Below, one piece after another: positions 1 to 10,122 of a DNA stretch of 64,000 nt. How positions within the stretch are numbered: position 1 is the first letter of the stretch; each line of letters opens with the position of its first letter. The translations under genes were made by a program, and so were the position numbers. The notes under the pieces were generated by a model, which had not been told where the DNA came from, did not search any database, and saw nothing but the letters and a program-made list of their open reading frames with translations. The stretch covers positions 1 to 64,000 of the forward strand of contig JARGFW010000001.1 of assembly GCA_029211085.1 (NCBI GenBank). The letters are read 5' to 3'. Source of the stretch: Deferrisomatales bacterium (GTDB lineage Bacteria; Desulfobacterota; Deferrisomatia; Deferrisomatales; JARGFW01).

Positions 1-204
1 CACCAAGGAGGCCCCCCGGGGCGAGCGGCGGGGCACCGCGTTGGGCGGGCCTTGTGACCGGTTCGAGAGGAAGGTCGACCGGGGTTGCCGGGCAGGCCTT
101 GCGCGGATGAAACCAGGACCATGCCCCGGAACCAACGGCGGTATCCAGCCTGTGCCGCTGGGTTTCATGCGGTTCCCCGTCTAGCCTCGCGCCAGGATGC
201 GAGG

Positions 205-678
205 CTAGAAGTGCACCCCGTACCCGAGAGTCGGAACCAGGGTGGTCTCGCCGTCCACGTTCATGAAATGCAGGTCGAAGTCGATGCTTCGGTGGCGATC
301 CATACCCCACTCGGCGCCTACTCCGTAGGCGACGAAGGTTCCCCCCACAACGCCGTAGTCATACGGCGCTTCCAGCCACACTGCGGCAACAGACAGCCGC
401 GGACGAACGGCATGGGCCCGACCCAACGGGAAGACGCGGCCCCCGACTGTCGCCACGACTGCCCCGGGCAGCCCGAAACCAGCGTTCAGGGACAGACAGG
501 GTGCGGGGCTGACCTCAATGCCGAGGCCGAGGATGCCATATGGAATTCCGATGCCGCCACCGATCCGGAACAGCCCCACCGGCCCAGGGGAACCCTCCGC
601 GCGCGCGACCGAGCCGGCTGCCAGGGCCACGAGGAGCACCGACAGCCACACCCGGCCTTGACGAACCCGCCCCTCCAT
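205..678 (-). CDS. Putative outer-membrane/beta-barrel-like secreted protein
   Basis: ORF 205..768(-); likely start at MEGRVRQGRVWLSVLLVALAAGSVARA, a typical signal peptide; Gly-rich alternating beta pattern ending in aromatic F (GYGVHF). Confidence 0.5.
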   Translation of the reverse strand: MEGRVRQGRVWLSVLLVALAAGSVARAEGSPGPVGLFRIGGGIGIPYGILGLGIEVSPAPCLSLNAGFGLPGAVVATVGGRVFPLGRAHAVRPRLSVAAVWLEAPYDYGVVGGTFVAYGVGAEWGMDRHRSIDFDLHFMNVDGETTLVPTLGYGVHF

Positions 679-1138
679 GGAGCATGCCTTTCCAACAGGG
701 GCGCCGCACACCCGGGCCTGCCCGTCCGGAACGCGCCTGTCGTTTGTTGTGATGAGGGGAGGGACCACACCCGAGCCTCCCCAGGGGTTGAACCTTCGGG
801 CTCGCGCCGAGGTCCTCGGACATCCCGGCGGCGCCTCTGGTCCGCACCAACGGCCAGGATCTTGGTCGAACGGCCGGCGGCACGGGAATTGAATGTGGTG
901 TGGCGTGGACTGTCAACAGGCTGTGAGGCGTTCCACCAACCGCCGCTGTCCGTCTGCACTGCAGGAATCGAGGCAACTTCATTACCAATTCGGGATCGCC
1001 CCAGAAGATTGCCTTCTGGCTCGGCGCCCCATGCGCCTCCAGGTCGCCATCCATGGAGGTCTTGGGTTGGCGCTCAGACCCGTGTGTCAATCCGCGCCCG
1101 AACGTTTGTGCCCTGGCCCGTCGGGCAGAGCCTCGATT

Positions 1139-2143
1139 TCACAAGAGCAACGCTTGGATGAAACAGCCCGGACCTATCGAGCCTCCACCTATCAGTGGTG
1201 TATTGGGGGCCTGAACCCCGTCCCCGGGCATCTCGACCACCGGCACGTCAACTTCGATGAAGTTGTTCGACCCGTCGGAATCGGCCGTATCCCTGGCTCC
1301 GACGTCGACGGACACGGTCAGGTGCGTTTGCGCCGGCAGATCGATGTTGGAGGTCACTCGAACCCAAGCCGTACTGTCGGCGGCCATGCTGCCGAGGGCG
1401 CAGGACACCTCCAGCAATTGATCCAGTACCTCCTGGCACTGCAGGTCGGCGCAGGTATCGAGGGCTGAGGAACACGGTCCCTGGCTGCTGGATGCGGAAA
1501 GGTAACTGGCCATTCGAAGTTCCTGTACCCCAACCTTTACGGCCACACTCCCTGCGGGAGCTGGGCCGGTGTTGGCGACTTCGATCACCAACTCCGACGG
1601 CAGACCGGAAAAGGTGGCGGTTGGTAGGATCTGGGGGGCCACGATCAGGTCGGCCGAAGCCCGAAATGCAACGATGCTCAAAGATGCGGTCGCAGCATTG
1701 TTGTCCAGGAACAAGTCGGCCGTGGAAGAGACAACCGTAGCGGCGAGGGAGATATCTGCCACGACGTCAGTGACCATGTCGACCGTCACGCCGGCCCGAT
1801 TGCCAGGGGCGTCCGCGCTTACCTGCCCCAACTGGCAGATCAACGTAGATCCGGGCAGACAAACGCCCTGGGTCGGTGTCGCCGCGGCCAGACTCACCTC
1901 CGCCGGCAGGTTGATCTCCACGGTGACGTCTTCCGCGCTGTCGGGCCCCTGGTTGACCAGGTCGAGGGAAAACCGAAGTGCCTGGTCCACCACCACCGGC
2001 ACGGGGGCCGCCGTCACCACCAGCGCTAGATCGGCTTCGGCCGCGGCCGCCGGCAGCCATGCCGCGCTCAAGAGCAAGACGGCCAGGGATAGGCCCCGGA
2101 GCCAGCCGATCGCGGACCGGGGGACCAACCGGGACCTGTGCAT
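1139..2143 (-). CDS. Secreted DUF11/CARDB-like repeat domain protein
   Basis: Signal peptide; 'LVVTAAPVPVVVDQALRFSLDLVNQGPDSAEDVTVEINLP' is typical of DUF11/CARDB Ig-like domains. Confidence 0.65.
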   Translation of the reverse strand: MHRSRLVPRSAIGWLRGLSLAVLLLSAAWLPAAAAEADLALVVTAAPVPVVVDQALRFSLDLVNQGPDSAEDVTVEINLPAEVSLAAATPTQGVCLPGSTLICQLGQVSADAPGNRAGVTVDMVTDVVADISLAATVVSSTADLFLDNNAATASLSIVAFRASADLIVAPQILPTATFSGLPSELVIEVANTGPAPAGSVAVKVGVQELRMASYLSASSSQGPCSSALDTCADLQCQEVLDQLLEVSCALGSMAADSTAWVRVTSNIDLPAQTHLTVSVDVGARDTADSDGSNNFIEVDVPVVEMPGDGVQAPNTPLIGGGSIGPGCFIQALLL

Positions 2144-2594
2144 TGCGCCGTTCTCCTCGCAACCCTGGAATCCAAGCGGCCCCGATGGCGGCCCGAGCTT
2201 TGACTACTGATTCAGTGTATAGGCCTAAAGATGGTTCCCGACAAGAATCATATTAGTATCGTTTGACAGGGGCTGCCGTGTGGACTCAAGCGGCGTGACA
2301 TTCGCTCGGCTTGGTAGGAGGCCCCTGTAGAACCTACACGCAGATCGTGGTGGGTCGCGGACACACATGCACGGGGACATGGGTTTCCCGCCCAGATCGA
2401 GAGTGGTCTCCCAGGAGGGGCCAGGTGAGGTCTCCGTTACCGTGCAAGGGCGGGGGAGGTCGAAGCAGGTGAAGTCGGGCTTCATCAGGCCCGTCCCATC
2501 CCCCGGGTCTCGCCGGTCCCTCGGGTCTGGCGACCCCGCGCTGCGGCCTCCCGTCCCTGGGGGGTGGGCAGCAAGGCTCCTCGGTCCGTGCCGG

Positions 2595-3536
2595 CTAGCC
2601 GGCAGGCGGGGTCTCGGCGAAGGCGCCCCGCACGTGGGCAGGGCTCCGGGGGTCATGCTCGCGGCTGAGCTGGAGCAGGGCCACCCCCAGCAGCACCGCA
2701 CAGGCGCCCACCAGTTGCAGGCCGGCGAAGCCCTCTCCCAGCAGCAGAAACGCCAGCACCCCGGCGGTGATCGGTTCCACGGTGCCGGTGATGCTGGCCC
2801 GGGTGGAGCGCAGATGGTTGACACCCACCAGGTAGAGGCCGAACGGCACGGCGGTGCCGAACACTCCCACGTAGAGCAGCAGGCAAGCCTGGAACAGGGT
2901 CAACGACCGTAGGGAGGGCAAGAACGGGGGGTATCCGAGGTGCAGCGCCACAGCTGCCGCTGCCAGTGCGTAGAACAGCACCGTCCAGGGGTCGTGCCGG
3001 TGCATGCCCCTCTCGCTCAACAGGGAGTAGGCAGCGAAACCGATGGCCGACACAAACCCGGCAACGATGCCCGCGCCGTTCTGCCGCAGCAAGTCCAGGT
3101 CGTTTCCCCCCACCACTAGGTAGCACCCCCCCAGGGCGAACAACAGGGCAGCCACCTTGGGCCAGGTGACCCGTTCGCCCCAGGCCACGAACGCGAACCC
3201 GGCGATCAGCACCGGTGCCATGTACTGCAGCAGGATCGCCGCGGCCACGTGAATATGGTTGATCGCCACGAAGTAGGACACTTGGGTGACGGCCAGCACC
3301 AGGCCCAGCACCGCCAGCGGGGCGACGTCGCGCCAGCGCTGCAGGCAGAAGCGGTAGGGGGCGCGCAGGATAAAGAACCCGGCGAGGGCCGCGACCGCTA
3401 TGAGCAGCCGCAGTTGAACCAGCTGGATGGGGGTGATACCGGTGCCAAACAGGAGCTTGCCGGCAACCCCCGAACCGCCCCACAAAATGGCCGCGGCGAG
3501 CACCGCGGCGTAGCCGCGCAGGGATGGGTCCCGCAT
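2595..3536 (-). CDS. EamA/DMT family transporter
   Basis: Start at MRDPSLRGYAAVLAAAILWGGSGVAGKLLF; ten hydrophobic segments; EamA duplication. The longer ORF extension to 4583 is antisense to the next gene. Confidence 0.85.
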   Translation of the reverse strand: MRDPSLRGYAAVLAAAILWGGSGVAGKLLFGTGITPIQLVQLRLLIAVAALAGFFILRAPYRFCLQRWRDVAPLAVLGLVLAVTQVSYFVAINHIHVAAAILLQYMAPVLIAGFAFVAWGERVTWPKVAALLFALGGCYLVVGGNDLDLLRQNGAGIVAGFVSAIGFAAYSLLSERGMHRHDPWTVLFYALAAAAVALHLGYPPFLPSLRSLTLFQACLLLYVGVFGTAVPFGLYLVGVNHLRSTRASITGTVEPITAGVLAFLLLGEGFAGLQLVGACAVLLGVALLQLSREHDPRSPAHVRGAFAETPPAG

Positions 3537-3659
3537 GGTCGGAGGCTCCTCGATGGGTGCCGTGGGTGCAGAAGCACGGAAGTGTAGCACAGCCGCATCC
3601 GGGGTTGCCCACGGAACGAGGCCTTGTGCGCGGGCCCCGCGACCGGGCACACTGCCCCC

Positions 3660-4574
3660 ATGGAAACCCATCGCCTGCCGGGGACCACGGTCCTCACCCT
3701 GTTGCTGTTGTGCGTTCTGTGGGGCGGCAACCTGGCCGCGATCAAGATCAGCGCCCGGGGGGTCTCCCCGGTGGCGATGGCCGCGCTGCGTTCCCTGGTG
3801 GCAGCCGCCTGTCTGTGGGGCTGGATGCGGTTGCGAGGGGTGCCGGTGGCCCCGGACCGGCGCACCCTGGCCCACGGGGTTGTCGTGGGGTTGCTGTTCG
3901 GCGTCGAGTTCTGCTGCATCTATAGCGGTCTGCGCTTCACCCTGGCGTCCCGCGGCTACGTGTTCCTCTACACCCAGCCGTTCTTCACCGCCCTTGGGGC
4001 TCACTTCCTGCTCCGCGGCGACCGCTTGAGCCCGGCCCGGGTTGCCGGCCTGCTCCTGGCGTTCTTCGGCGTCGCCGTGCTGTTTGCCGGCAACTGGGGG
4101 GAGACCACGGCGCACACCTTGCCCGGGGACCTGCTGCTGTTGCTGGGCGGCGCCCTGTGGGGGGCCACCACTCTGTACATCAAGCGGTTCCTGGTCCACC
4201 GAGCGGTGGCCCTGCAGACCCTGTTCTACCAGCTGGCGTTTTCGGCGCCGATCTTGGTGCTCCTGAGCCTGGTCCTGGAGGACCGCATGTGGCTCGGGGG
4301 CAGCGGCCCGGTGTTCGCCGCGCTGTTCTACCAGTGCATCGTGGTGGCCTTCCTGAGCTACCTGGTGTGGTTCGAGTTGATCCACCGCCACCCGGTGAGC
4401 CTGTTGGCGGCGTTCACCTTCTTCACCCCCGTGTTCGGGGCGTTGATCAGCGGGGTGGCAATCCTCGGGGAGCCGCTCACAGGGACCATGATGGCGTCCC
4501 TGGCGCTGGTGACCGCGGGGATGTTCCTGGTCAACCGCCCCGGCAGGGAAGCGGCGCGAGCGGATGTGCCGTGA
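3660..4574 (+). CDS. EamA/DMT family transporter
   Basis: METHRLPGTTVLTLLLLCVLWGGNLAAIKIS...; divergent from the preceding EamA gene. Confidence 0.87.
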   Translation: METHRLPGTTVLTLLLLCVLWGGNLAAIKISARGVSPVAMAALRSLVAAACLWGWMRLRGVPVAPDRRTLAHGVVVGLLFGVEFCCIYSGLRFTLASRGYVFLYTQPFFTALGAHFLLRGDRLSPARVAGLLLAFFGVAVLFAGNWGETTAHTLPGDLLLLLGGALWGATTLYIKRFLVHRAVALQTLFYQLAFSAPILVLLSLVLEDRMWLGGSGPVFAALFYQCIVVAFLSYLVWFELIHRHPVSLLAAFTFFTPVFGALISGVAILGEPLTGTMMASLALVTAGMFLVNRPGREAARADVP

Positions 4575-4810
4575 CAACCCCACAACTCTACCCCGGCCAG
4601 ACCGTGGTGCCCCACCGCCAGCTGAGTCCGGAGGCCCTGCGCGGGGTGGTGGAGGAGTTCGTGACCCGGGACGGCACCGACTACGGCGATCGCTGGGTGC
4701 CCCTGGAAGACAGGGTCCAACAGGTACTGGACCTGCTGCGGCAGGGAGCGGCGACCCTGCTGTTCGAGCGCGAGACCGGGCGCACCCACCTGGTGGCTGC
4801 CCAGCGCTGA
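4571..4810 (+). CDS. YheU family (UPF0270) protein
   Basis: GTG start overlapping the upstream stop; 'LSPEALRGVVEEFVTRDGTDYGDRWVPLEDRVQQVLDLLRQGAATLLF' matches the YheU pattern '[23 protein letters not shown]'. Confidence 0.8.
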   Translation: MTTPQLYPGQTVVPHRQLSPEALRGVVEEFVTRDGTDYGDRWVPLEDRVQQVLDLLRQGAATLLFERETGRTHLVAAQR

Positions 4811-4880
4811 GGCTGGTCCCGGTCCCCGGTTTGGCCTATCCTTCCCCGCTCTTCCTGCCACCACGAACCGGGAATCCACC

Positions 4881-5174
4881 GTGACCGAACTTACCGGCAA
4901 ACAGAAACGCTACCTCCGCTCCCTGGGTCACCACCTGGAACCCGCGCTGATGATCGGCGCCAACGGGGTCGTCGAGGGGCCGATCGCCGAACTCGACCGC
5001 AGCTTGGCCGTGCACGAACTGGTCAAGGTGCGGGTGGGGCAGGGCTGCGGCCAGGAGAGGAAGGACGTCGCCGCGGCGCTGGCTACCGCCACCGATTCCA
5101 GCGTGGCACAGATCGTGGGCAGGACCGTCCTGTTCTATCGACCCGCCAAGAAGCGCAAGATTCAACTGCCCTAA
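4881..5174 (+). CDS. yhbY: YhbY/CRS1-type RNA-binding ribosome assembly protein
   Basis: 'LTGKQKRYLRSLGHHLEPALMIGANGVVEGPIAELDRSLAVHELVKV', CRM domain. Confidence 0.9.
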   Translation: MTELTGKQKRYLRSLGHHLEPALMIGANGVVEGPIAELDRSLAVHELVKVRVGQGCGQERKDVAAALATATDSSVAQIVGRTVLFYRPAKKRKIQLP

Positions 5175-5220
5175 AGGGCGCCATGGGCGCTGCCGATCGG
5201 GTGTCCCCCAGATCTCCCCG

Positions 5221-7824
5221 TCAGCAGTAGATCCGTACCGTGAGGGTCTCGTGGTCGCGCTCGACGACCTCAAAGCCCATCTTGCGGGCCAGGGACAGCA
5301 TGGCCGTGTTGGTGGCCAGGATCATCCCGTAGATGGTGTCGATGCCCCGGTCCATGGCGATCGCCACGATCTTCTCCATCAGCAGTCGCCCCACGCCGCT
5401 TCCCTGCCAGCCATCGTCCACCACTACGGCGAACTCGTGTTGGCCGTTGTGGGGGTCGTAGGTCAATCGGTTTACACCGATGGTGATCTCCCCCTCCGGT
5501 TGCTCCACCCGGGCAACGATGGCGACCTCTCGGTCGTAGTCGATCTGGGTGAAACGGGCCATCTGCTCAGCACTGATCTCGTTGCGGAAACCGAAGAAGC
5601 GGTTGTACATGGTTTGCGACGACAGGCCGCGCAGGAACGCGTAGTGGCTTTCGCCGTCCTCGGGGCGGATCGGCCGGATCAGCACCGGGGTGCCGTCCTT
5701 GAGGGTTTCCCGGAACTCGTACTGGTTGGGGTACGGAGCCGTAGCCAGGTGGTGGGGGGAGGCGATGCCCCGGTCTTCCAGCACCAGCCGTGATGCCTGG
5801 ACCAGGAACCCGTTCCGGGCCAGGGTCAGGGGGTCGAGCACCAGCTCCCGGATCACCGGGAAATCAACCACCAGCTGCGAGAACCGCACCAAGATCTCCT
5901 CCAGTTGTTCCGCCTCGTCCTCCCGCAGAGCCATGCGCGCGGCCAGCCCGCTGCTGTCGATCAGGCGCCGGGCCAGCAGGCGGTTGAGCGGTGGCAGCAT
6001 CACGGTCTCGTCATCGGGTATCCCGGGCAGCAGGCCGCCGGTTCCCAGGAACAGGTACGGGCCGAACTCCACATCGGTCTGCACCCCCAGCTTCAGCTCG
6101 TAGCGCACGTCGCGCACCATGCGGCGCAGGGTGACGATGGCGCCGTCCCCACCCAGTCGCCGGTATGCTCCCGGCAGCTCGCCCGGGGTCCACACGCTGG
6201 CCGTGCCGGGGCCGGCCGCGAGGCTGACGGCCACCGGGTAGCCCAGTTCACCTCCGGCGGTGGTGACTTCCTGCAGGGTCGCGGCCACCCGGGTGGTGTT
6301 GAGCGGCAGCCCGTAGGCCCCCAACAGGGCCTCCCGGTCCAGGTCGGCGGCCAGGCCGGTACTGCCACGACCCAGGGAGGCCAGCCGCGCGGCGCCCTCC
6401 TCCTGTCGGTAGTTCAGGGTCCGGTCGAAGCGGGGCGGCACGGCGACCACCTTCGCCAGGTTGTCGGCGTACTGCCGGGCATAGCAGTAGGCGGTGGTGG
6501 CTTCTTCCACACTCTGGTAGATCACGTCCCCCTGCCCGATCAGGCGGTGAAGCGTGGCGCTGTGCTCGGCGCTGTGTCTGTGCCATATGTACACCAGTTC
6601 CACGTGGCTCGCGGCCGCCAGGGGCCGCAAACGCTCCGCCACCTGGGCGGGAGAAGAGACCTTGCTCGGGGCCATCACCACCAGCACGGTGTCAACCTCG
6701 CCAGCAGCCAGGAGCAGCTGCAGCACCTGTACGTAGTTCTCGGTGTCCGCGTCGCTGTGGATGCACACCGGGTTGATGCTTCCGCCACAGGTGGTACCAC
6801 AGGGTGACAGGCGTTCCCGCAGGGCAGGGGAGAGATCTGCCAACCGGGCTCCGCGCCGTGCCAGACTGTCGGCCACCAGGACGCCGATGCCGCCGGAGTT
6901 GGTCACCACTCCGAGGCGGTCGCCCCGGGGCAGCGGGCCGCGGCAGAACGCCTCACCGGAGGCGAGCAGTTCGCGGATCGACTCCACCCGGATGATTCCC
7001 GCCCGCCGGAAGGCGGTGTCATACACCCGGTCCTCACCGGAGGGCCGCCCGGTGTGGGTGGCGATCAGCTCCCGCCCCCGGGCACTGCTACCCCCTTTGA
7101 CCGCGACGATGGGTTTGACCCGGGCCGCCGAGCGACAGGCGCTGAGAAACTTCTTCACCGACGCGAGGTTCTCCACGTACAGCAGCAGACAACGCACCTC
7201 GGGCTCCCACGCCAGGTAGTCGATGATGTCGCCGAAGTCGATGTCGAGCAGAGAACCCAGGCTGACCACGTGGCTGAAATCCAGCTGGCGCTCCCGCGCC
7301 ATGTCGAGAATGGTGGAGATCAGCGCGCCGCTCTGGGAAACCAACGCCACCCGCCCGGGACGCGGCTGCACGTCGAACCGGGAGACGTTGATTCCCTCCC
7401 CAGGGGCGATGAGCCCGAAGGAGTTCAGCCCCAGTACGCGGATGCCCGCCGCCCGCGCCGCTCCCGCCACCGCCGCCTCGAGTGCCGCGTCCCCGAGGCT
7501 CCGCCGCTGCTGGGTGGCAACCAGGGTGCGCACCCCCAAAGGTTGGAGGCGCTCCAGCAATCCCGGCATTTCCGCCAGGGGTGTGGTCGATACCACCAGG
7601 TCCAGGTCCGGGGCGAGCCCCTCCAGCGACGAGAGCCAGTGCACCCCCGGGTCCAGATCTGCCGGGCGGGGGGTGCCGTCCAGGTCCACCACGGTGCGTC
7701 CGGCGAGCTCGGAGCGGCACAGGTTCGCCACCAGGGTCCGGTCCCCGGGCGCCGCCGCGCCCAGGCGTGCCACCAGGGCGGCGGTGGTGGGGTGGAACAG
7801 GTGGTCGAGGTTGTGGATGCTCAC
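5221..7824 (-). CDS. Acetyl-CoA synthetase (ADP-forming)-like / GNAT N-acetyltransferase fusion (Pat/YfiQ-type protein acetyltransferase)
   Basis: 867 aa; CoA-binding and succinyl-CoA-synthetase-like domains followed by a C-terminal GNAT 'DDGWQGSGVGRLLMEKIVAIAMDRGIDTIYGMILATNTAMLSLARKMGFEV'. Confidence 0.9.
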   Translation of the reverse strand: MSIHNLDHLFHPTTAALVARLGAAAPGDRTLVANLCRSELAGRTVVDLDGTPRPADLDPGVHWLSSLEGLAPDLDLVVSTTPLAEMPGLLERLQPLGVRTLVATQQRRSLGDAALEAAVAGAARAAGIRVLGLNSFGLIAPGEGINVSRFDVQPRPGRVALVSQSGALISTILDMARERQLDFSHVVSLGSLLDIDFGDIIDYLAWEPEVRCLLLYVENLASVKKFLSACRSAARVKPIVAVKGGSSARGRELIATHTGRPSGEDRVYDTAFRRAGIIRVESIRELLASGEAFCRGPLPRGDRLGVVTNSGGIGVLVADSLARRGARLADLSPALRERLSPCGTTCGGSINPVCIHSDADTENYVQVLQLLLAAGEVDTVLVVMAPSKVSSPAQVAERLRPLAAASHVELVYIWHRHSAEHSATLHRLIGQGDVIYQSVEEATTAYCYARQYADNLAKVVAVPPRFDRTLNYRQEEGAARLASLGRGSTGLAADLDREALLGAYGLPLNTTRVAATLQEVTTAGGELGYPVAVSLAAGPGTASVWTPGELPGAYRRLGGDGAIVTLRRMVRDVRYELKLGVQTDVEFGPYLFLGTGGLLPGIPDDETVMLPPLNRLLARRLIDSSGLAARMALREDEAEQLEEILVRFSQLVVDFPVIRELVLDPLTLARNGFLVQASRLVLEDRGIASPHHLATAPYPNQYEFRETLKDGTPVLIRPIRPEDGESHYAFLRGLSSQTMYNRFFGFRNEISAEQMARFTQIDYDREVAIVARVEQPEGEITIGVNRLTYDPHNGQHEFAVVVDDGWQGSGVGRLLMEKIVAIAMDRGIDTIYGMILATNTAMLSLARKMGFEVVERDHETLTVRIYC

Positions 7825-8341
7825 GGGGTTCGCTCCCTGCCGGGGTGGCGGCGGCCAAGGGGGCAGCCTACCCCAGCTGCGCCCGAAAAGTAGGGGGTCT
7901 GTGGCGCGGAACCTTGACCTCCAGCGAAGCGTCCCCGGTGCAACGGCGGTGGCGGTTCAGCTGCGCCGTGTTCAGGCGGGGGGAAAGGAGGCATGCCCGG
8001 TGAGATTTTCCAGAGTGCAACAGGTGGAGTCAAACCGGCACTGCTGCGCGGACGGGCTCCAGGCCCTGGGACAGAAGATCGCCGTGGGGTGCAAGGTCGA
8101 GGAGGGCAAGGGGGACTTCCTGCTGCCGGCAATCGCTACCGCGAAGCCCTCTCCAACAGGCGCATTCGCGGGGCGTTGTGCACGCCCATCAGGGCATGTG
8201 CCGGCGGCGCATGCAGCGGCTGGAGCCGTTCCGCGGGTTCGGAGGTGCCAATGCCCGCGGCCCCGGATGACACCGCGGTTCGAAAAACGCCCCGCGGATC
8301 ACATCCGTGGACCATCGGGTTCGAACGCTCGGGGAAGCCCC

Positions 8342-8545
8342 TCAGTGCACGCGCTGGTCGGCCCCGTCCCCCAGGGAGAGGAACGTGGCCCGCACGGCAT
8401 CTTCTGCGGCCTGCTCCACCAATCGGCTGTGGAGCTGGTCGATGTAGGCGAGCAGGGAGCGGATGTCGCGAAACATCTGGTAGTCCGACACCCCGCACAC
8501 CACGTCGTCGTACCGCCCGCTGATTTCCTTGAATTTCTGGTCCAT
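8342..8545 (-). CDS. Small conserved-looking hypothetical protein (67 aa)
   Basis: MDQKFKEISGRYDDVVCGVSDYQMFRDIRSLLAYIDQLHSRLVEQAAEDAVRATFLSLGDGADQRVH; AGGAG-type RBS upstream; non-shadow amino-acid composition. Confidence 0.5.
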   Translation of the reverse strand: MDQKFKEISGRYDDVVCGVSDYQMFRDIRSLLAYIDQLHSRLVEQAAEDAVRATFLSLGDGADQRVH

Positions 8546-8699
8546 GGGCCGACTCCTTCCCTGGTGGTGGTTGCCGTCCCATCCCTGGCGTGAACATCCC
8601 GCTGAGAATACCTGTAGAACAGATCGGCGGCGGCGGGGCAGACCATGAGCCGTGAGGGAAGAACTGCGTCGGCCCGGCAGGGTGGAGATGCGGATCGCT

Positions 8700-9986
8700 T
8701 CAGCCCCCCGGCCCCGCGCCGGTGGGGGCACCCCGGTGGCGCGGCCGGCGGCGCCGCTTGCGGCCACTGCCCGGGATTGCGGTGGCCGGGGCATCTTCTC
8801 CGGCCAGGTAGGCTTGCCAGTAGGCCACGGCTTCTGCGGCGGTGCCGCTGGCCTCGGCCCAGACCTGGAAGAACTCCCACGCCTCGGCGAAATCGGGCCG
8901 GCGCACGAACTTGCCCTTGGTGCGATACGCCTTGCCCCGGGCCAGGCGGTAGCAGGACAGCAACAGGTCCTTGGCCTGGTGGCGGATATGGGCGGAGATC
9001 TGGTAGCGCTGGGTGAGGGGGTCGAGGACCCGGGCGACGGCCCGTTGGGCGTCCTCCAGGGTGGCGTTGACGGCCAGCGGGTAGGCGTCGGCCACGGTAG
9101 GCAGAGCCAGGGCCGCCAAGTAGTGGGACTCGTGGGCCGGCGTCCCGTCGCGGCTCACCGCGTCGGCGGCCGCCAACAGGGGGAACAGCCCGTCGGTGAC
9201 CCTCACTTCGGGAAGCAGCGGCGTCAGCAGCCCCAGCCGGTGACACTCGGCCAGGACGGGGGCGAGGATGCCTCGGCGCTGCAGCTCGCGCAGTTCATCG
9301 CGCAGCCGGGCGGGCGACCCCTGGGCGATCAGCTGGGCGTGTTTGCGAATGCCGGCGGCGGTGTTCTTCTCGATGGAAAACTCCAGGCGCGCGGCGAACT
9401 CCACCGCCCGCAGCATGCGCACGGGATCCTCGGGGAAACGCTCGTCGGGGTCGCCGATAAGCCGGATCAGCCCCGCGTCCAGATCGTCGAGCCCGCCGAC
9501 ATAGTCCAGCACCGTGAAATCCGCGATGTCGTAGAACAGGCCGTTGACCGTGAAGTCCCGCCGCTGGGCGTCCTCCTCGGGGGTACCGAACACGTGACCG
9601 CTCAGATCCAGATCCTGGGGGGGGATGCCGTCGGCCTCGTCCCATTTTTCACGACTGCGAAAGGTGCTGACCTCGATGATGTTCTCCGGCTGGCCGCGGC
9701 GCCGGAAGTACACGTGGGCCAGGCGGAAGCGGCGGCCGATCAGGCGGCAGTTGCGGAACAGGCGCCGCACCTCGCTGGGGCGGGCGTCGGTGCCGAGGTC
9801 GAAGTCCTTGGGAGCGTCTCCCAGCAGCAGGTCGCGCACGGCGCCTCCAACCAGGAACGCGAGGTAACCCTCGCGACGCAGGCGCCGCATGATCCACAGG
9901 GCGTCGGGGTCGATCAGGGCGCGGCTGATGGGGTGGTCGGGGCGGGGGAGGACGATAGGGAGGGAGTTTGCTTGTTCTTCTTCCAT
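8700..9986 (-). CDS. pcnB: Poly(A) polymerase / tRNA nucleotidyltransferase family protein
   Basis: 'AFLVGGAVRDLLLGDAPKDFDLGTDARPSEVRRLF' nucleotidyltransferase motif, arginine-rich C-terminus typical of PcnB. Confidence 0.9.
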   Translation of the reverse strand: MEEEQANSLPIVLPRPDHPISRALIDPDALWIMRRLRREGYLAFLVGGAVRDLLLGDAPKDFDLGTDARPSEVRRLFRNCRLIGRRFRLAHVYFRRRGQPENIIEVSTFRSREKWDEADGIPPQDLDLSGHVFGTPEEDAQRRDFTVNGLFYDIADFTVLDYVGGLDDLDAGLIRLIGDPDERFPEDPVRMLRAVEFAARLEFSIEKNTAAGIRKHAQLIAQGSPARLRDELRELQRRGILAPVLAECHRLGLLTPLLPEVRVTDGLFPLLAAADAVSRDGTPAHESHYLAALALPTVADAYPLAVNATLEDAQRAVARVLDPLTQRYQISAHIRHQAKDLLLSCYRLARGKAYRTKGKFVRRPDFAEAWEFFQVWAEASGTAAEAVAYWQAYLAGEDAPATAIPGSGRKRRRRPRHRGAPTGAGPGG

Positions 9987-10122
9987 GACCTCGTTTCACT
10001 TCCTGGGGTGGGTACCACCTTCTAGCACGGCAACCCACCGTTGGGAAGCAAAAACCCTGTTTCGAGGGGTAGAAACCGCCGTCGGGAGGCGGCGGCCGCT
10101 TTCCGAGCCGTTGGTCCGGCCC

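Noticed and set aside
7860-8340. Possible small genes between the Pat-like gene and 8342
   Set aside because: Only Arg/Pro-rich overlapping ORFs without RBS or family resemblance.
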